Both the position numbers and the translations under genes were made by a program. DNA of 64,000 nt, from contig BTPG01000006.1 in NCBI GenBank assembly GCA_036245525.1, forward strand, positions 90,073,504 to 90,137,503. Direction: 5' to 3'. The notes below the pieces were generated by a model. It was not told the origin of the DNA. It saw only the letters and a list, made by a program, of their open reading frames with translations, and made no database searches. Positions 18,807 to 31,364 of this stretch are shown piece after piece. Within the stretch, counting starts at the first letter, position 1. Each line of letters starts with the position of its first letter. This stretch comes from Semisulcospira habei. Taxonomy: Eukaryota > Mollusca > Gastropoda > Semisulcospiridae.

Positions 18807-21090
18807 TAGCAAGAAATTTAGAAGATCCCTTCAAGACGTTCGAGTGAGGAGGGGAGCAGATGTCGCCTCAGACCACCATCTGCTTACCTTAAGAATGAAG
18901 CTCAAGCTAAAGAAAAGCCGCACAGAGACAAGAAGAAGACAGCGCTATAATGTAGGCCTCCTGAGAGAAACTGGAGTTAGAGAAGAGTTCAAACTGGTGC
19001 TGTCCAACCGGTTTCAAGCGCTACAGGAGCTAGTAAATGAAGAGGAGGCGGTCACCACAGAGCAGCAGTGGAAGGCAGTTAGAGAGGCGCTGAACTCAAC
19101 CTGCAAAGACACTGTAGGGTTCAGGAAACACCACCACAAGGACTGGCTGTCGGCACAGACCTTGAAGAAGATAGAAGCGAGGAAGCAGAAGAAAGCAGCG
19201 GTCAACAACAGTCGCACGAGAGCAGCCAAAGTAAGGGCACAGGGGGAATACTCGGAAGCCAACCGCGAGGTGAAGAGGAGTATCAGGGCAGACAAGAGGG
19301 CCTACACAGACAGCCTGGCAGCAGAGGCAGAAAAGGCAGCAGGCAGCGGCAACATGAAACAGCTCTACGACATTACCAGAAGATTGTCGGGTAAGTATGG
19401 CCATACAGAAAGACCAGTAAAAGACAAAGAAGGCAAGCCTATTGCAGACAGAGCAGACCAACTCGACAGATGGGCCGAGTATTTTGAAGAGTTACTGAAC
19501 AGACCTAGCCCACCCGACCCCCACGACATGCAGCCGGCAGAGACCGACCTACCCATCAGCTGTGACAGACCCAGCCGGGAAGAGATCAGAAAAGCAGTGG
19601 CATTTTTGAAGAATGGCAAAGCAGCAGGGCCAGATGGCATCCCAGCGGAGTCTCTGAAAGCAGACCTAGAGACAACAGTTGAGATGCTGTACCCACTGTT
19701 TGGAAAGATCTGGGAAGAGGAGGTGATGCCAGCTGACTGGAAGGAGGGGTACCTAATCAAGCTTCCCAAGAAAGGCGACTTCAGCAAGTGTTCCAACTAC
19801 AGAGGAATCACCTTGCTGTCAGTACCAGGAAAGGTCTTCAACAGGATCATCCTAGAGAGAATGAAGAGCTCCGTTGACCCCCAGCTGAGAGACCAGCAAG
19901 CAGGATTCAGGAAGAACCGATCATGTACAGACCAAATCGCCACTCTCCGCATCATCGTGGAACAGTCTCTGGAGTGGAGCTCCCCGCTGTACGTCAACTT
20001 TGTGGATTATGAGAAAGCATTTGACAGCGTGGACCGAGAGACTCTGTGGAAACTCCTACGACACTACGGTGTACCCACAAAGCTCGTCCGCCTGATCAAG
20101 AGCAGCTATGATGGCATGACATGTCGCGTGATCCACGAAGGGCAGTTCACCAGAGAGCTCCACGTCGGAACTGGTGTCAGGCAGGGGTGTCTGCTGTCTC
20201 CGTTCCTCTTCCTACTGGCCATAGACTGGGTCATGAAGATGACCACAGAGCACAGACGAAGTGGAATACAGTGGACACTGTGGACACAGCTTGACGACCT
20301 CGATTTTGCAGACGACTTGGCATTACTGTCTCACACTCATCAACAAATGCAGGACAAGACCACGAGGCTTGCTGACATCTCGTCCCAAGTGGGCCTCACC
20401 ATTCACAAACAGAAAACAAAGACAATGAGGCTGAACGCAACCAGGGAAGAACCAGTCTTGCTTGCTGGCACCCCGTTGGAGGAGGTGGAGTCCTTCACCT
20501 ATCTCGGGAGCATCATAGACAAAAAAGGCGGCACTGATGCAGATGTCAGAGCATGAATCGGTAAAGCCAGAGCAGCCTTTCTCCAGTTGAAAAAAGTGTG
20601 GAGTTCCAGAGAGCTGTCACAACACACCAAAGTCCGGATTTTCAACTCCAATGTAAAAGCAGTTCTCCTATGTGGAGCAGAGACATGGAGATTGACAAAA
20701 ACCACAGTCAACAGAGTACAGACCTTCATGAACAGTTGCCTTAGAAGAATTTTGAAAATCCACTGGCCAGAGAAGATCAGCAACGTCAGACTCTGGGAGA
20801 GAACAGAGCAGATAACAGCAGAGAATGAAATTGGGCGAAGAAGATGGGGATGGATCGGTCACAGTCTGAGAAAGCCAGCTTCCAGTATCACTAGGCCGGC
20901 ATTGTCATGGAACCCCCAGGGAAAGAGGAAAAGAGGTAGGCCGAGAAACTCCTGGCGTCGAGACCTCCAAGCAGACATCAAGAGACTGGGAACCACCTGG
21001 AGTAGAATCGAAGGAGAAGCACAGGACAGGAGTTGCTGGAGGTCTCTCGTCGACGGCCTATACCCGGGTAGGGGTGACAGGCGTAAGTAA
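18807..21090 (+). pseudogene. LINE reverse transcriptase (one in-frame stop)
   Basis: The frame opens within the last endonuclease motif (RRGADVASDHHLLTLR) and continues through RT fingers and palm: NGKAAGPDGIPAESL, VDYEKAFDSVDRETLW, GVRQGCLLSPFLF and the catalytic LDFADDLALL. A thumb and C-terminal region (ETWRLTKTTVNR, RRRWGWIGHSLRK, RGRPRNSWRRDL) follow. One in-frame TGA at 20554-20556 replaces the CGA found in sister copies (VRAR). The final stop TAA is supplied by the TAAG tail repeat itself. Target-primed reverse transcription is the family's known mechanism. Short 3' UTR, simple-repeat tail and 3.2 kb length suggest the RTE clade; I did not verify this by phylogeny. Confidence 0.85.
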
Positions 21091-21098
21091 GTAAGTAA
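18807..21098 (+). mobile_element. RTE-like LINE, 5'-truncated, with 13-bp target duplication
   Basis: It is flanked by AGAAGCCAGCCCT at 18794-18806 and 21099-21111; unit 1 has the single site at about 11852. It begins at the end of the endonuclease domain and runs to a GTAAGTAAGTAA tail. It is the least damaged RT of the family in this window. Confidence 0.93.
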
Positions 21099-21263
21099 AG
21101 AAGCCAGCCCTCGTCACCGAGGTCACACATATGTAAATCGGTCATATACGGGATTACTCTTTTTATTCTTGTGCAAGTCCCCTTAAACCAAAATTGGGCT
21201 GTTTCTGTCCCCTAATGCAGCTTTGGTTTCAATCTTTCTTTCTTTCTTTCTTTCTTTCTCCAG

Positions 21264-24200
21264 TTGGCAAATGGCGCCTGGGATGGACCCGAGACTGAGA
21301 GTAGTGCCAGCGCATCGCAGTACGAGGGCAGTGATGACAAGGAGTTTGTTCCTGGCTCGAGCTCACCGGATTCAGAGGGTGTGTCGGCATCAATTGCTGG
21401 GATCTCTGACATAGACAGTATTGTATCGACTATGTTAGATTTCATCAAAGTGGCAGGTTCGGGGTGGCCAGGTGTCGGTGACGCTAGTACCAGCAAGGTG
21501 CAGTGTGCGTTAGGGGGTGGCAATGAGAATGTGGATAGGCAGGAGGAACATGATGCTGGAAAGAGTGGGGAAAGAGCACTTACAGAAGAAACAGGTGTGC
21601 ACGTGTCGCAGAGAGGGAAAGGAAAGTACAAATGGGACAAGAAACATGCATGCAAATTGTGTGGCAAGCTTGTCTTGAAAATGAGCACGCACTTACAAGA
21701 TGTCCATGCAGATGAGGCAGACGTTGCTAACATTTTGTTGATGAAAAAAGGGACCAAGCAGAGACATCGAGCATGGATCAGACTACAAGATGAGGGTGAT
21801 TACATGCATAATGTTGCTGTTCTTGAAAGCAAATCCGGATGTTTGATTCCTAAGTATCGCACCAAAACTAGTAAGGTAGACGATCTTCTCGCCTGTAGCC
21901 ATTGCAAAGGGCTATATCAAAAAAAGCTGATCTCTGTACACTCAAAACGTTGCTATCAGAAGCCAGGAGGGTTTCAGATCACTCGGCGAGGGGACGCGGC
22001 GCGCTGTGGTCGGCTAATGCTTCCAATACCCTTAGACGTTGAATTTTCCTTCTATCACAAGGTCTTGGCCAGCCAGAGAGATGATGAGATAAACCGTCTC
22101 ATCAGAACTGACCCCTTGCTTCTTGAGTATGGAAAGAGATTATTTGACCGCAGGGACATTGAAGAACACACGGCTGGACAAATCAGCTCCAGGATGCGGG
22201 AGTTAGGGAGACTATTAAAGATTATCAGAGTGAGGTCAGAAATGAAAATCGCAAGTTTAAATGCTGTGATCAATTCAGCTAGCTTTGATCATTTGTCCTG
22301 GCTGTAAAAGAGCTAGCAGATTTTGATGAGGACACACATCAGTTCAAAAAAGGCAATCTCGCAATGCGCATAGGCCATGCTTTAGTAGTAGTAGTAGTAG
22401 TATTGTGAGGACAAAATAGGCCGTGAGGCCTTTATAAATGTCCTTTCTTTCTTTAGTTCCTTTATGGGTCTGCTATGCATGCAATTTTCCTATAAAATCA
22501 TTCATCATAGGAATAAAAAATCTCTTTAAATTTTGGTAATTTGTCCAGCTGGTTTTTAAAAGAATTTATATTAGATGCTTTTTTTAATGAAACTGGTAAG
22601 TCATTCCAAACAATGGCAACTCTGTTAGTAAAACAGAACTTCCGCAGGTTAGTGTTACAATGCTGTACAAAGATTTTCCCTTCAGAATTTCGGGTTCTGT
22701 CACAGAATGGTGTTGCAAAAAAGTCGTTCCACTTTAGGTCGTCGATGCCATTATAAATTTTAAAAACTTGGATTAAGTCTCCACGTATTCTACGTCCGCG
22801 TAGAGAGTGTAATCCAAAGTATCTGAGTCTGTCTGAATAAGTCATATTTCTACATTCTTTGACCAGCTTTGTTGCTCGTCTCTGTACCCTTTAGAGTGCA
22901 GCTGATTGTCTCTTTAAACCTGGGTACCATACAGTGTTTGCATATTCTAAATGTGGTCTGACAAGTGATTTATACAGTTTACTAAAAATGTCCTTGTCCA
23001 AATAATTAAAAGCTCTCTTAATTACTCCAACCATTTTGTTGGCCTTATTGATGCAGTTCTGAATATGGGGGTCAAAAGATAGAACTTTGTCGAAGACCAC
23101 ACCTAAATCTCTTTCCTCCTCACAAGATACCACCTTTTTAATGTTGCTGTTCACTTTCATCAAGTACTCGTGTTCAGGATTGTTCCTTCAAGCATGTAAG
23201 ACCTTGCATCTTTCTACGTTAAAATGTAAGTCCCATGTGTCGGACCACTCTTGCAAGTGATCCAAATCGTGCTGCAACACGTCTTTATTGCTCGATTCAT
23301 TATAGATTTTAGTATCATCTGCGAAAATTTTGCACATGCTATTAACACAATCTGGCAAGTCATTTATAAATATCGTAAATAATATAGGTCCTAAGATGCT
23401 ACCTTGAGGTATGCTGCTCAGTACCTTTGTTTTGTCCGATTTTGCTTCTCCAACCTTTACCATTTGTTCTCTTGCATGTAAAAAACTTCTTATCCAGTTG
23501 GAAATGTTTCCACATACACCATAGGCCTCTAGTTTCTGAAGAAGCCGTTCATGAGGAACAGTGTCGAATGCTTTTCTAAAGTCTAAGTATATGATGTCAA
23601 CCGTTTTTTTTGTTGTCCAGTAAGGAGGTTATATCATCCATAACCTGTAGTAGCTGAGTAACACATGATCGTTTCCTTCTAAAACCATGTTGGCATTCAG
23701 TGTACATATTATTCACCGTGAAATGGTTAACGATCTCATCTCGGATTATAGACTCTAAAACTTTACATACTATACACGTTAAGCTTACTGGCCTGTAGTT
23801 TCCTGCATCTGACCTAGATCCCTTTTTAAAAATCGCACTTACCTCTGCGGTTCGCCAGTCTTGCGGTACAATACCTGATTCAAGGGAAAAAGTAAACAAT
23901 GTGCAAAGTGGCTCTGCCAACTCATTACACAACTCTTGTAAAACTCTGGGAGGGATGCAGTCTGGACCTTGAGCTTTGGAAGGATTCAACTCCTTTAGTT
24001 TTTTCTTGACAATATCAGGAGTTATTACGATATCTGTTATGGTGCACCCATTCGATTTTGAGCCTCTACCAAGCAACGGAACATTACTCAAGTTTTCTTC
24101 CACAAATACACTTGAGAAGAATTTATTCAATGTTGCTGCCTTTTCATGATCTCCTACAGCAAGTGTGCCATCTTCTTTTTTAAGTGCATTTATTCCAGAA

Positions 24201-25793
24201 TTATATTTAGTTTGTTCCTGTACATACTTCCAAAACACTTTGGGGTTCATTTTACATTTATCTGCAATATTTCTTTCATGCAATTTTTTGTTACGCTTTA
24301 TTAATTTGTTACAGTCATTTCTTAGGGTAATATATCTTTGGTAATCTCTACCTTCTTGAGTTTGAAGATATCTTTTGTATAACTTGTATTTCTTTTTACT
24401 CATTCTTAAAGTACCCTTATTCATCCAAGATGGTGTGGTTCTTTTATGTGATTTGCTCTTCACTTTTGGGATGTGCAACTTCATACCTTTCAGAATCAAG
24501 GACTTAATTAAAAAGTGTTCACAGATCAAACAGTCACAGGCATCCAAACAGCTTGGGCAGGGTTCAGACGACAGGAGCTCTCTGAGGTGCAGCGGTTTGA
24601 CTCTGTCTTCAACGGGGACTGGTATGATTGTGTGTCCGCTACAGCAGCCCAGTCAGTCGGGAAAATGACCATGAACAAACCCAAGCTGATCCCATCATGT
24701 GAAGATGTGAGGAAGGTCCAACAGCTTCTTGAGACAAGGATGGTTTCGGAAGATTATCCGACAGTGGTTAAAGCAACTCTTTGTGCTGTATCACTTTTCA
24801 ACCGAAAACGAGGGGGAGAAGTTCAGAGAATGAAGGTGTCAGACTTCCAGAATGCTAAGATTGGATCGATCACCAATCAAGATATCTTCAAAGGTCTCAC
24901 AGAGGTTGAGAAGAAAATGGTGAATCATTTTCAGCGAGTGGAAATCAGAGGCAAGTTTAATAGGAGTGTTCCCGTTTTGCTGACGAAGAAGATGATGACA
25001 ACTGTGGACAGAATCCTTCAAATGAGGCAATCAGTGCCAGCTCTCGCTGATTCCCAGTACATCTTTTCCACACCTTCTGGTCAGAGGCCTTACAGAGGCC
25101 ATGATGTTCTGAAGGCCCATGCCCTAAAAGCAGGGGTGTCATACCCAGCCATGTTCACATTTACTCAGTTACGGAAGCAGGTTGCAACTTTGGCTCAGTC
25201 AATGGCCATCTCGGAGTTAGACCAGGATCAGCTGGCAAATTTCCTTGGCCATGATATTCGGATACATCGCCATATCTACCGCCAACCTCAAAACGTCCTT
25301 CAAAAGGCAAAAGTGGCAAAGATTCTTCTGTCAGTTAACAATGGGATGACAGATTTTGAGAGTTGCATTAGAGCTGAGCTGGGCGACGATTAAGAGATTG
25401 ACTTTGACAATGAAAACACATCAGAAACTGGCAGAGAGGTCTCGGGGGGAACAGCATCTGTGAATGAAGCAAGTAGCAAGTCAACAACACAGGAATCGAT
25501 GAGCATGACAGAGAAAAGACATCCAGAGCCTGATGACAATCTAGATAGTTTTGATGATGACAGTACTGCGTCAGCTCCTGTTTGAAAGAAAGCTAGATTT
25601 ACAAGGAAACCATGGGGGGAAGCTGAAGAGAAAGCTGTTCAAACTCATTTCAAGACACACCTCGTCATGAACAAACTTCCTGGAAAGGCCGAGATACAGC
25701 ACGCAATGGCAGAGGAGCCCGCACTTAGACATAGGCGCTGGACAAACATTAAGGATTACGTCCGCAACAGACTGAAAAAGTTACAAAAGAAAT
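21264..25793 (+). pseudogene. Tyrosine-recombinase-like gene, exon 2 (unit 2), split by a LINE
   Basis: Counterpart of 12010-14421. The N-terminal part is continuous to about 22295, where 1 nt is lost (FDH then a shifted frame). A CR1-like LINE sits at 22384-24509. The remainder resumes at about 24510 with a 10-nt deletion near 24573. The catalytic domain keeps the box I arginine (RKRGGEV, CGA at 24809-24811), the LRK arginine, GHD histidine and IYRQP tyrosine. Stops occur at 25391-25393 and 25583-25585 (TGA where unit 1 has CGA). The SANT/Myb-like end is still recognisable after these stops. Confidence 0.75.
22384..24509 (-). mobile_element. CR1/Jockey-like LINE, 5'-truncated
   Basis: A minus-strand insertion in unit 2; unit 1 reads CATGCTTTGAAAAAGTGTTC at the site. 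The 3' tail is the trinucleotide run (GTA)n at 22384-22400. Translated pieces in order are KVFWKYVQEQ, LNPSKAQGPDCIPPRVL, GNYRPVSLTCIVCKVLE, IPQGSILGPILFTIFINDLP, the catalytic FADDTKIY and a CR1-type C-terminus (RGRRIRGDLIQVFKI). The endonuclease is missing. Several frameshifts and stops separate these pieces. No clear target duplication is seen, and a single G of the target is missing. Confidence 0.85.
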
Positions 25794-26034
25794 GAATTGA
25801 GGTTCCCCGTCACTCGCGGCATTTTCGGTTTCATACATATTTATTACAAGAGTGTTATTATTGGGGTGGTTTCAGCATGTATAGCCTGCTTTTTTTTTAT
25901 CTGATGGACGCCTGGATCATTTTGTATACTGTATAACCTTTGGATTTGCAAAACGAAACAGCCGGCTGGGGACAAAAGACAATAATAAGATAAGAAAACC
26001 ATTGACAACGTAAAGATTGATTACAAGAGTGTTA

Positions 26035-26068
<34 letters not shown>

Positions 26069-26225
26069 TGGATCATTTTGTAATATACTGCATACCATTT
26101 AAAACTCTGCAAATTGGAAGAATGGTTGGTTGTTGGGGACGAAAGACAATAATAAAGGCTGAAGTTTCAAGTGATTTCTTATGTTGTCAGTTAATTAATT
26201 AATGTCAGTGTTCTGTTCTGTCATT
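25794..26225. other. 3' flank of recombinase copy 2 with G-run
   Basis: It contains an uninterrupted G run at about 26038-26066, which may be inexact in assembly, and the single-copy version of the 15116 duplication. No gene. Confidence 0.6.
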
Positions 26226-26614
26226 TTAACTCATTCTACCCCAAGACCGGAATCCCCAAATGTTGAAGTCGTCTTCAGAAGACTGCGTTGCAGTGCAGGA
26301 CACAGATCCACCATGATAGTTCAAGGGTGATGCCAGAATAGCTTGGCGCCCATAGGCGCCAAGCTATTCTGGCATCACCCTTGAACTATCATGGTGGATC
26401 TTTATTTTGCTGTGGTGTGTCTGGGGTAGAATAAGTTAAGCCCAAATGTTGAAGTCGTCTTCAGAAGACTGCGTTGCAGTGCAGGACACAGATCCACCAT
26501 GATAGTTCAAGGGTGATGCCAGAATAGCTTGGCGCCCATAGGCGCCAAGCTATTCTGGCATCACCCTTGAACTATCGTGGTGGATCTTTATTTTGCTGGG
26601 GTAGAATAAGTTAA
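26226..26614. mobile_element. Two palindromic MITEs in tandem sharing a TTAA
   Basis: TTAA at 26226, 26436 and 26611. Both units carry palindromes with loop GGCGCCCATAGGCGCC. The first still has GCTGTGGTGTGTCTGGGGTA before its right end, the fuller form of the terminus. Confidence 0.88.
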
Positions 26615-27470
26615 GTGTTAGTTTCTTCGTCTGGGTCTTTTTTTATCTTTCATATTTTTCCACACTTTTTGACCTGCATCATAGTCATACTGAGGCTAAA
26701 AGCTTCAAATTTGTTCACTGCCATAATTCTATGCAAGCTACATTACAGTACTTACAGATGAGGACATAGGGTGGTGCCACAATAGCTTGGCGCCTAGAGG
26801 CACCAAGCTATTCTGGCACTAATCCTTGGACTATTTCAGTCACACTTGTTGCACACACTGGTGTATTCCGAATGATAAGGGTTAATATTCAAAATGCTCT
26901 GTTGCTGTTTGTCTGAAACTCCAGAGTACCCAAAACCAAAAAAATAAAGTCCTTTAATTTCCAGAATACATTATATTGATTCTCACATCAATGCCATGAT
27001 AAACTGTTTTGCTTCAGAAGGACAAAACGCAGCAATGTTTAAAAGATTTCCTCTGTAAAAATCATAATCGAAAGGTTACGGGCCAGTGTTTATTGAATTT
27101 TGCACCATACAATGTTAAAAATGTTAAAAGCACACATACACATTAAGTTGGAAAAAAAAATTAATGTGAAAAAGAAGTATTCCATGAACTTGACCTTATT
27201 ACAGACGCCTACTGTTGTGAAGACACCCATTTTGACTGTAATGCCAGTTTTTGTGTGAGAGGCACCCACATTATTGGTAGAAACCCATTTTTTTTCCCAT
27301 CTAGTGGCTCTGTTTCTAGAAAATGTCTATTTTATTTTAAGTTATAGAGCTTAGTTATAAGGTGAGTTCTAAACATTCACATCAATTCCAGAGCCCTAGA
27401 ATAAATAGAAATATGGGAACCCATTTTGACATAAAATGGTAGGTAACCCACTCTGACGCTTTTGTCTGCA

Positions 27471-27490
27471 TGTGTGTGTGTGTGTGTGTG
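27471..27490. repeat. (TG)n at right edge of unit 2
   Basis: Short TG run at the end of the second unit, mirroring the 9096 and 16781 runs. Confidence 0.9.
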
Positions 27491-27578
27491 ACTTTCACAC
27501 TGACAGGGTGTGATGTCTGAGACATGTCTGAGAGATGATGTTTGAGCATGAAAATCTACCAGGGGCTGCATGCACATC

Positions 27579-30500
27579 CTCACGCTGGGACCAGATGGCG
27601 TTGAGGCGCGTCCCCTGGGTGGTGGATAGGGGGTCCCTCGCAAGAGGGGTGCATCGAATGAAATAAGGTGCCGTGAACCAACATGGTCTAAGGGAAGGAG
27701 ACCCCGGCAGAAAAACCCTGGTCCTCATAGTAAGGGGGTTGGGCGTGGGGGTAGCTTCCCCACCCTGCAAATAAAGAAATAGCTACAAAAACGCCGACGA
27801 ATAGACAAACAGCAATTCCTTTCCTGGAGGAGAAAGGTTCTTCTACCAGAAGATTTATTACGTCGTGTGGTGAAAGCCGGAAGTCTTCGGAAGCCACAGG
27901 ACCGAGCCGTCCAGGGACACAATCATGAGCACATGGAATGTCAAGACCATGTACCAGAGCGGGAAGTCCGCTCAGATAGCAGCGGAAATGCAAAAGTACA
28001 ACCTTTCCCTGCTAGGTATCAGTAAAGCCAGATGGACGCAGTCTGGGCAGAAAAGGCTGTTAAGTGGGGAGATGATTCTTTATTCAGGTCATGAAGAGGA
28101 GAATTCCCCCCATGCAGAAGGTGTAGCATTCATGCTGTCACCAGTGGCACAGAGAGCGCTGATGGGCTGGGACTTATTTATCACAGTAGCCTTTATAACC
28201 AGGAAAAAGATCAAGCTGAATGTCATCCAGTGTTATGCGCCCACTAATGACAGTGACGAAGAAGAGAAACAAGAGTTCCACGACCGACTCCAGAGTGCTG
28301 TGGACAAATGTGCGGAGCGAGACATCACCATCATCATTGGCGATTTTAATGCCAAAATAGGGGAGGACAACACCGGATACGAAGAGGTGATGGGGAGACA
28401 GGGACTAGCCTGAGGGGAGATGAGTGAGAACGGGGAGAGGTTCGTAAACCCTCTAAACAGACTTGTCATTGGAGGCAGCATCTTCCCACACAGAACTACA
28501 CAAAGCAACGTGGGTCTCACCTGACCATACTACATAAAACCAAATAGACCATATCTGCATTAGCAAGAAGTTTAGAAGATCCCTTCAAGATGTTCGAGTG
28601 AGGAGGGGAGCAGATGTCGCCTCAGACCATCATCTGCTTAGTCTTAAGAATAAAGCTCGTTAAAGAAAAGCAGCACAGGGACAACAAGAAGACAGCGCTA
28701 TAATGTAGGCCTCCAGAGAGAGACTGGAGTGAGAGAAGAGTTCAAACTGGTGCTGTCCAACCGGTTTCAAGCGCTACAGGAGCTAGTAAATGAGGAGGAG
28801 GCGGTCACCACAGAGCAGCAGTGGAAGGTAGTTAGAGAGGCACTGAACTCAACTTGCAAAGACACTGTGGGGTTCAAGAAACGCCATCACAAGGACTGGC
28901 TGTCGGCACAGACCTTGAAGAAGATAGACGTGAGGAAGCAGAAGAAAGCAGTTGTCAACAACAGTCGCACGAGAGCAGCCAAAGCAAGGAAACCTGAGGA
29001 ATACTCGGAAGCCAACCACGAGGTGAAGAGGAGTATCAGAGCAGACAAGAGAGCCTACACAGACGGCCTAGCACCAGAGGCAGAAAAGGCAGCAGGCAGC
29101 GGCAACATGAAACAGCTCTACAACATTACCAGAAGATTGTCTGGCAAGTATGGCCATACAGAAAGACCAGTAAAAGACAAAGAAGGCAAGCCTATTGCAG
29201 ACAGAGCAGACCAACTCGACAGATGGGCCGAGTATTTTGATAGACCCACCCCACCCGATCCCCCAGACATCCAGCCAGCAGAGACTGACCTACCCATCAG
29301 CTGTGACAGACCCAGCCGGGAAGAGATCAGAAGAGCAGTGGCATTTTTGAAGAACGGCAAAGCAGCAGGGCCAGATGGCATCCCAGCGGAGGCTCTGAAA
29401 GCAGACCTAGAAACAACAGTAGAGATGCTGTACCCACTGTTTGGAGAGATCTGGGAAGAGGAGGTGATGCCGGCTGACTGGAAGGAGGGGTACCTAATCA
29501 AGCTTCCCAAGAAAGGCGACCTCAGCAAGTGTTCCAACTACAGAGGAATCACCTTGCTGTCAGTACCAGGAAAGGTCTTCAACAGGATCATCCTGGAGAG
29601 AATGAAGAGCTCCGTCGACCCCCAGCTGAGAGAACAGCAAGCGGGATTCAGGAAAAAACGATCATGTACAGACTGTGACCAGATTGCCACTCTCCGCATC
29701 ATCGTGGAGCAGTCTCTGGAGTGGAGATCCCCGCTGTACGTCAACTTTGTGGATTACGAGAAAGCATTTGACAGTGTGGACCGAGAGACTTTGTGGAAAC
29801 TCCTACGACACTACGGTGTACCCACAAAACTCGTCTGCCTGATCAAGAGCAGCTACGATGGCATGACATGTCGCGTGATCCATGAAGGGCAGTTCACCAG
29901 GGAGCTCCAAGTCAGAACCGGCTGTCTCCGCTCCTCTTCCTACTGGCCATAGACTGGGTCATGAAGAGGACCGCAGAGCAGAGAAGAAGCGGAATACAGT
30001 GGACACTGTGGACACAGCTTGACGACCTCGAATTTGCAGACGACTTGGCTTTACTTCCCACACTCATCAACAAATGCAGGACAACCCGAGGCTTGCTGAC
30101 ATCTCGTCCCAAGTGGGCCTCACCATCCACCAGAAAACAAAGACAATGAGGCTGAACGCAACCAGGGAAGAACCAGTCTTGCTTGCTGGCACCCCGTTGG
30201 AGGAGGTGGAGTCCTTCACCTATCTCGGGAGCATCATCGACAAAAAAGGTGGCACTGATGCAGATGTCAGAGCACGAATCGGTAAAGCCAGAGCAGCCTT
30301 TCTCCAGCTAAAAAAAAAGTGTGGCCCAGAGAGCTGTCACAACACACCAAAGTCCAGATTTTCAACTCAAACGTAAAAGCAGTTCTCCTATATGGAGCAG
30401 AGACTTGGAGGTTGATAAAAACCATAGTCAACAGAGTACAGATCTTCATAAACAGTTGCCTTAGAAGAATCTTGAAAATCCACTGGCCAGAGAAGATCAG

Positions 30501-30821
30501 CAACGTCAGACTCTGGGAGTGAACAGAGCAGATAACAGCAGAGAATGAAATTGGACGAAGAAGATGGGGATGGATTGGTCACAGTCTAAAAAAGCCAGTT
30601 TTCAGTATCACTAGGCCGGCATTGTCATGGAACCCCCAGGGAAAGAGGAAAAGAGGCAGGCCGAGAAACACCTGTCGTCGAGACCCCCAAGCAGACATCA
30701 AGAGACTGGGAACCACCTGGAGTAATATCGAAGGAGAAGCACAGGACAGGAGTCGCTGGAGCCGGTCTCTCGTCGACGACCTATACCCTGGGAGGGGTGA
30801 CAGGCGTAAGTAAGTAAGTAA
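27579..30821 (+). mobile_element. RTE-like LINE, full-length copy (3.24 kb)
   Basis: It is flanked by GCTGCATGCACATC at 27565-27578 and 30822-30835. It starts CTCACGCTGGGACC and ends in GTAAGTAAGTAAG. The 5' UTR is about 350 bp. This copy defines the family length and both ends. Confidence 0.93.
27925..30821 (+). pseudogene. LINE endonuclease-reverse transcriptase, decayed
   Basis: The endonuclease region runs from STWNVKTMYQSGK through GISKARW, QCYAPTNDS and IIGDFNAKIG to a stop at 28411-28413. The RT region 28729-29952 is open (NGKAAGPDGIPAEAL, VDYEKAFDSVDRETLW). It is then broken by a deletion of about 20 nt that removes the VRQG part of motif B (near 29920). The C-terminal region is recognisable up to the tail but frameshifted. 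It is not functional. Confidence 0.85.
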
Positions 30822-30835
30822 GCTGCATGCACATC

Positions 30836-31091
30836 AATGTAGTCCATAGCTTGGAAAGAAAACTCCTACTTTGAAAGTTATTACTTCACAAGTTTAGCGG
30901 CAGGTTGCTTGTTATGCACAGAGCGTGAAATCGGCTCTGTAGTAAACTAATGGCTTCTGAAGTAGAGCGGCCAAGGCCGGGACCTCTGATTTGAGGTAAA
31001 TCTGATTTTGGGTCAATTTTATTTTTGAGCATTTCAACAGGTTACTGCACTGAGACAAGAAAATAACAGGGTCAAGATGCCACCATGTTCT
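30836..31091. other. Intergenic, nothing recognised
   Basis: AT-rich sequence between two LINE copies. I see no gene or terminus. Confidence 0.5.
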
Positions 31092-31353
31092 TACTTACTT
31101 ACTTACGCCTGTCACCCCTACCCGGGTATAGGCCGTCGACGAGAGACCTCCAGCAACTCCTGTCCTGTGCTTCTCCTTCGATTCTACTCCAGGTGGTTCC
31201 CAGTCTCTTGATGTCTGCTTGGAGGTCTCGACGCCAGGAGTTTCTCGGCCTACCTCTTTTCCTCTTTCCCTGAGGGTTCCATGACAATGCCTGCCTAGTG
31301 ATACTGGAAGCTGGCTTTCTCAGACTGTGACCGATCCATCCCCATCTTCTTCG
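31092..31353 (-). mobile_element. RTE-like LINE, short 3' end
   Basis: It is flanked by CCACCATGTTC at 31081-31091 and 31354-31364. Only the last 262 bp of the LINE are present, in minus orientation (tail TTACTTACTTACG on the plus strand). The C-terminal RGRPRNSWRRDLQADIKR is readable. Confidence 0.92.
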
Positions 31354-31364
31354 CCACCATGTTC

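Larger units (their letters stand above)
16805..27470 (+). mobile_element. Tandem unit 2, tyrosine-recombinase element
   Basis: Paralogue of 9171-16780 in the same orientation and order. It differs by two large LINE insertions (18807-21098 and 22384-24509), by lacking the MITE of 10222, the nested element of 11097 and the TIR element of 14569, and by having two rather than three tandem palindromes. It ends GGTAGGTAACCCACT followed by TG repeats at 27471. Confidence 0.6.
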
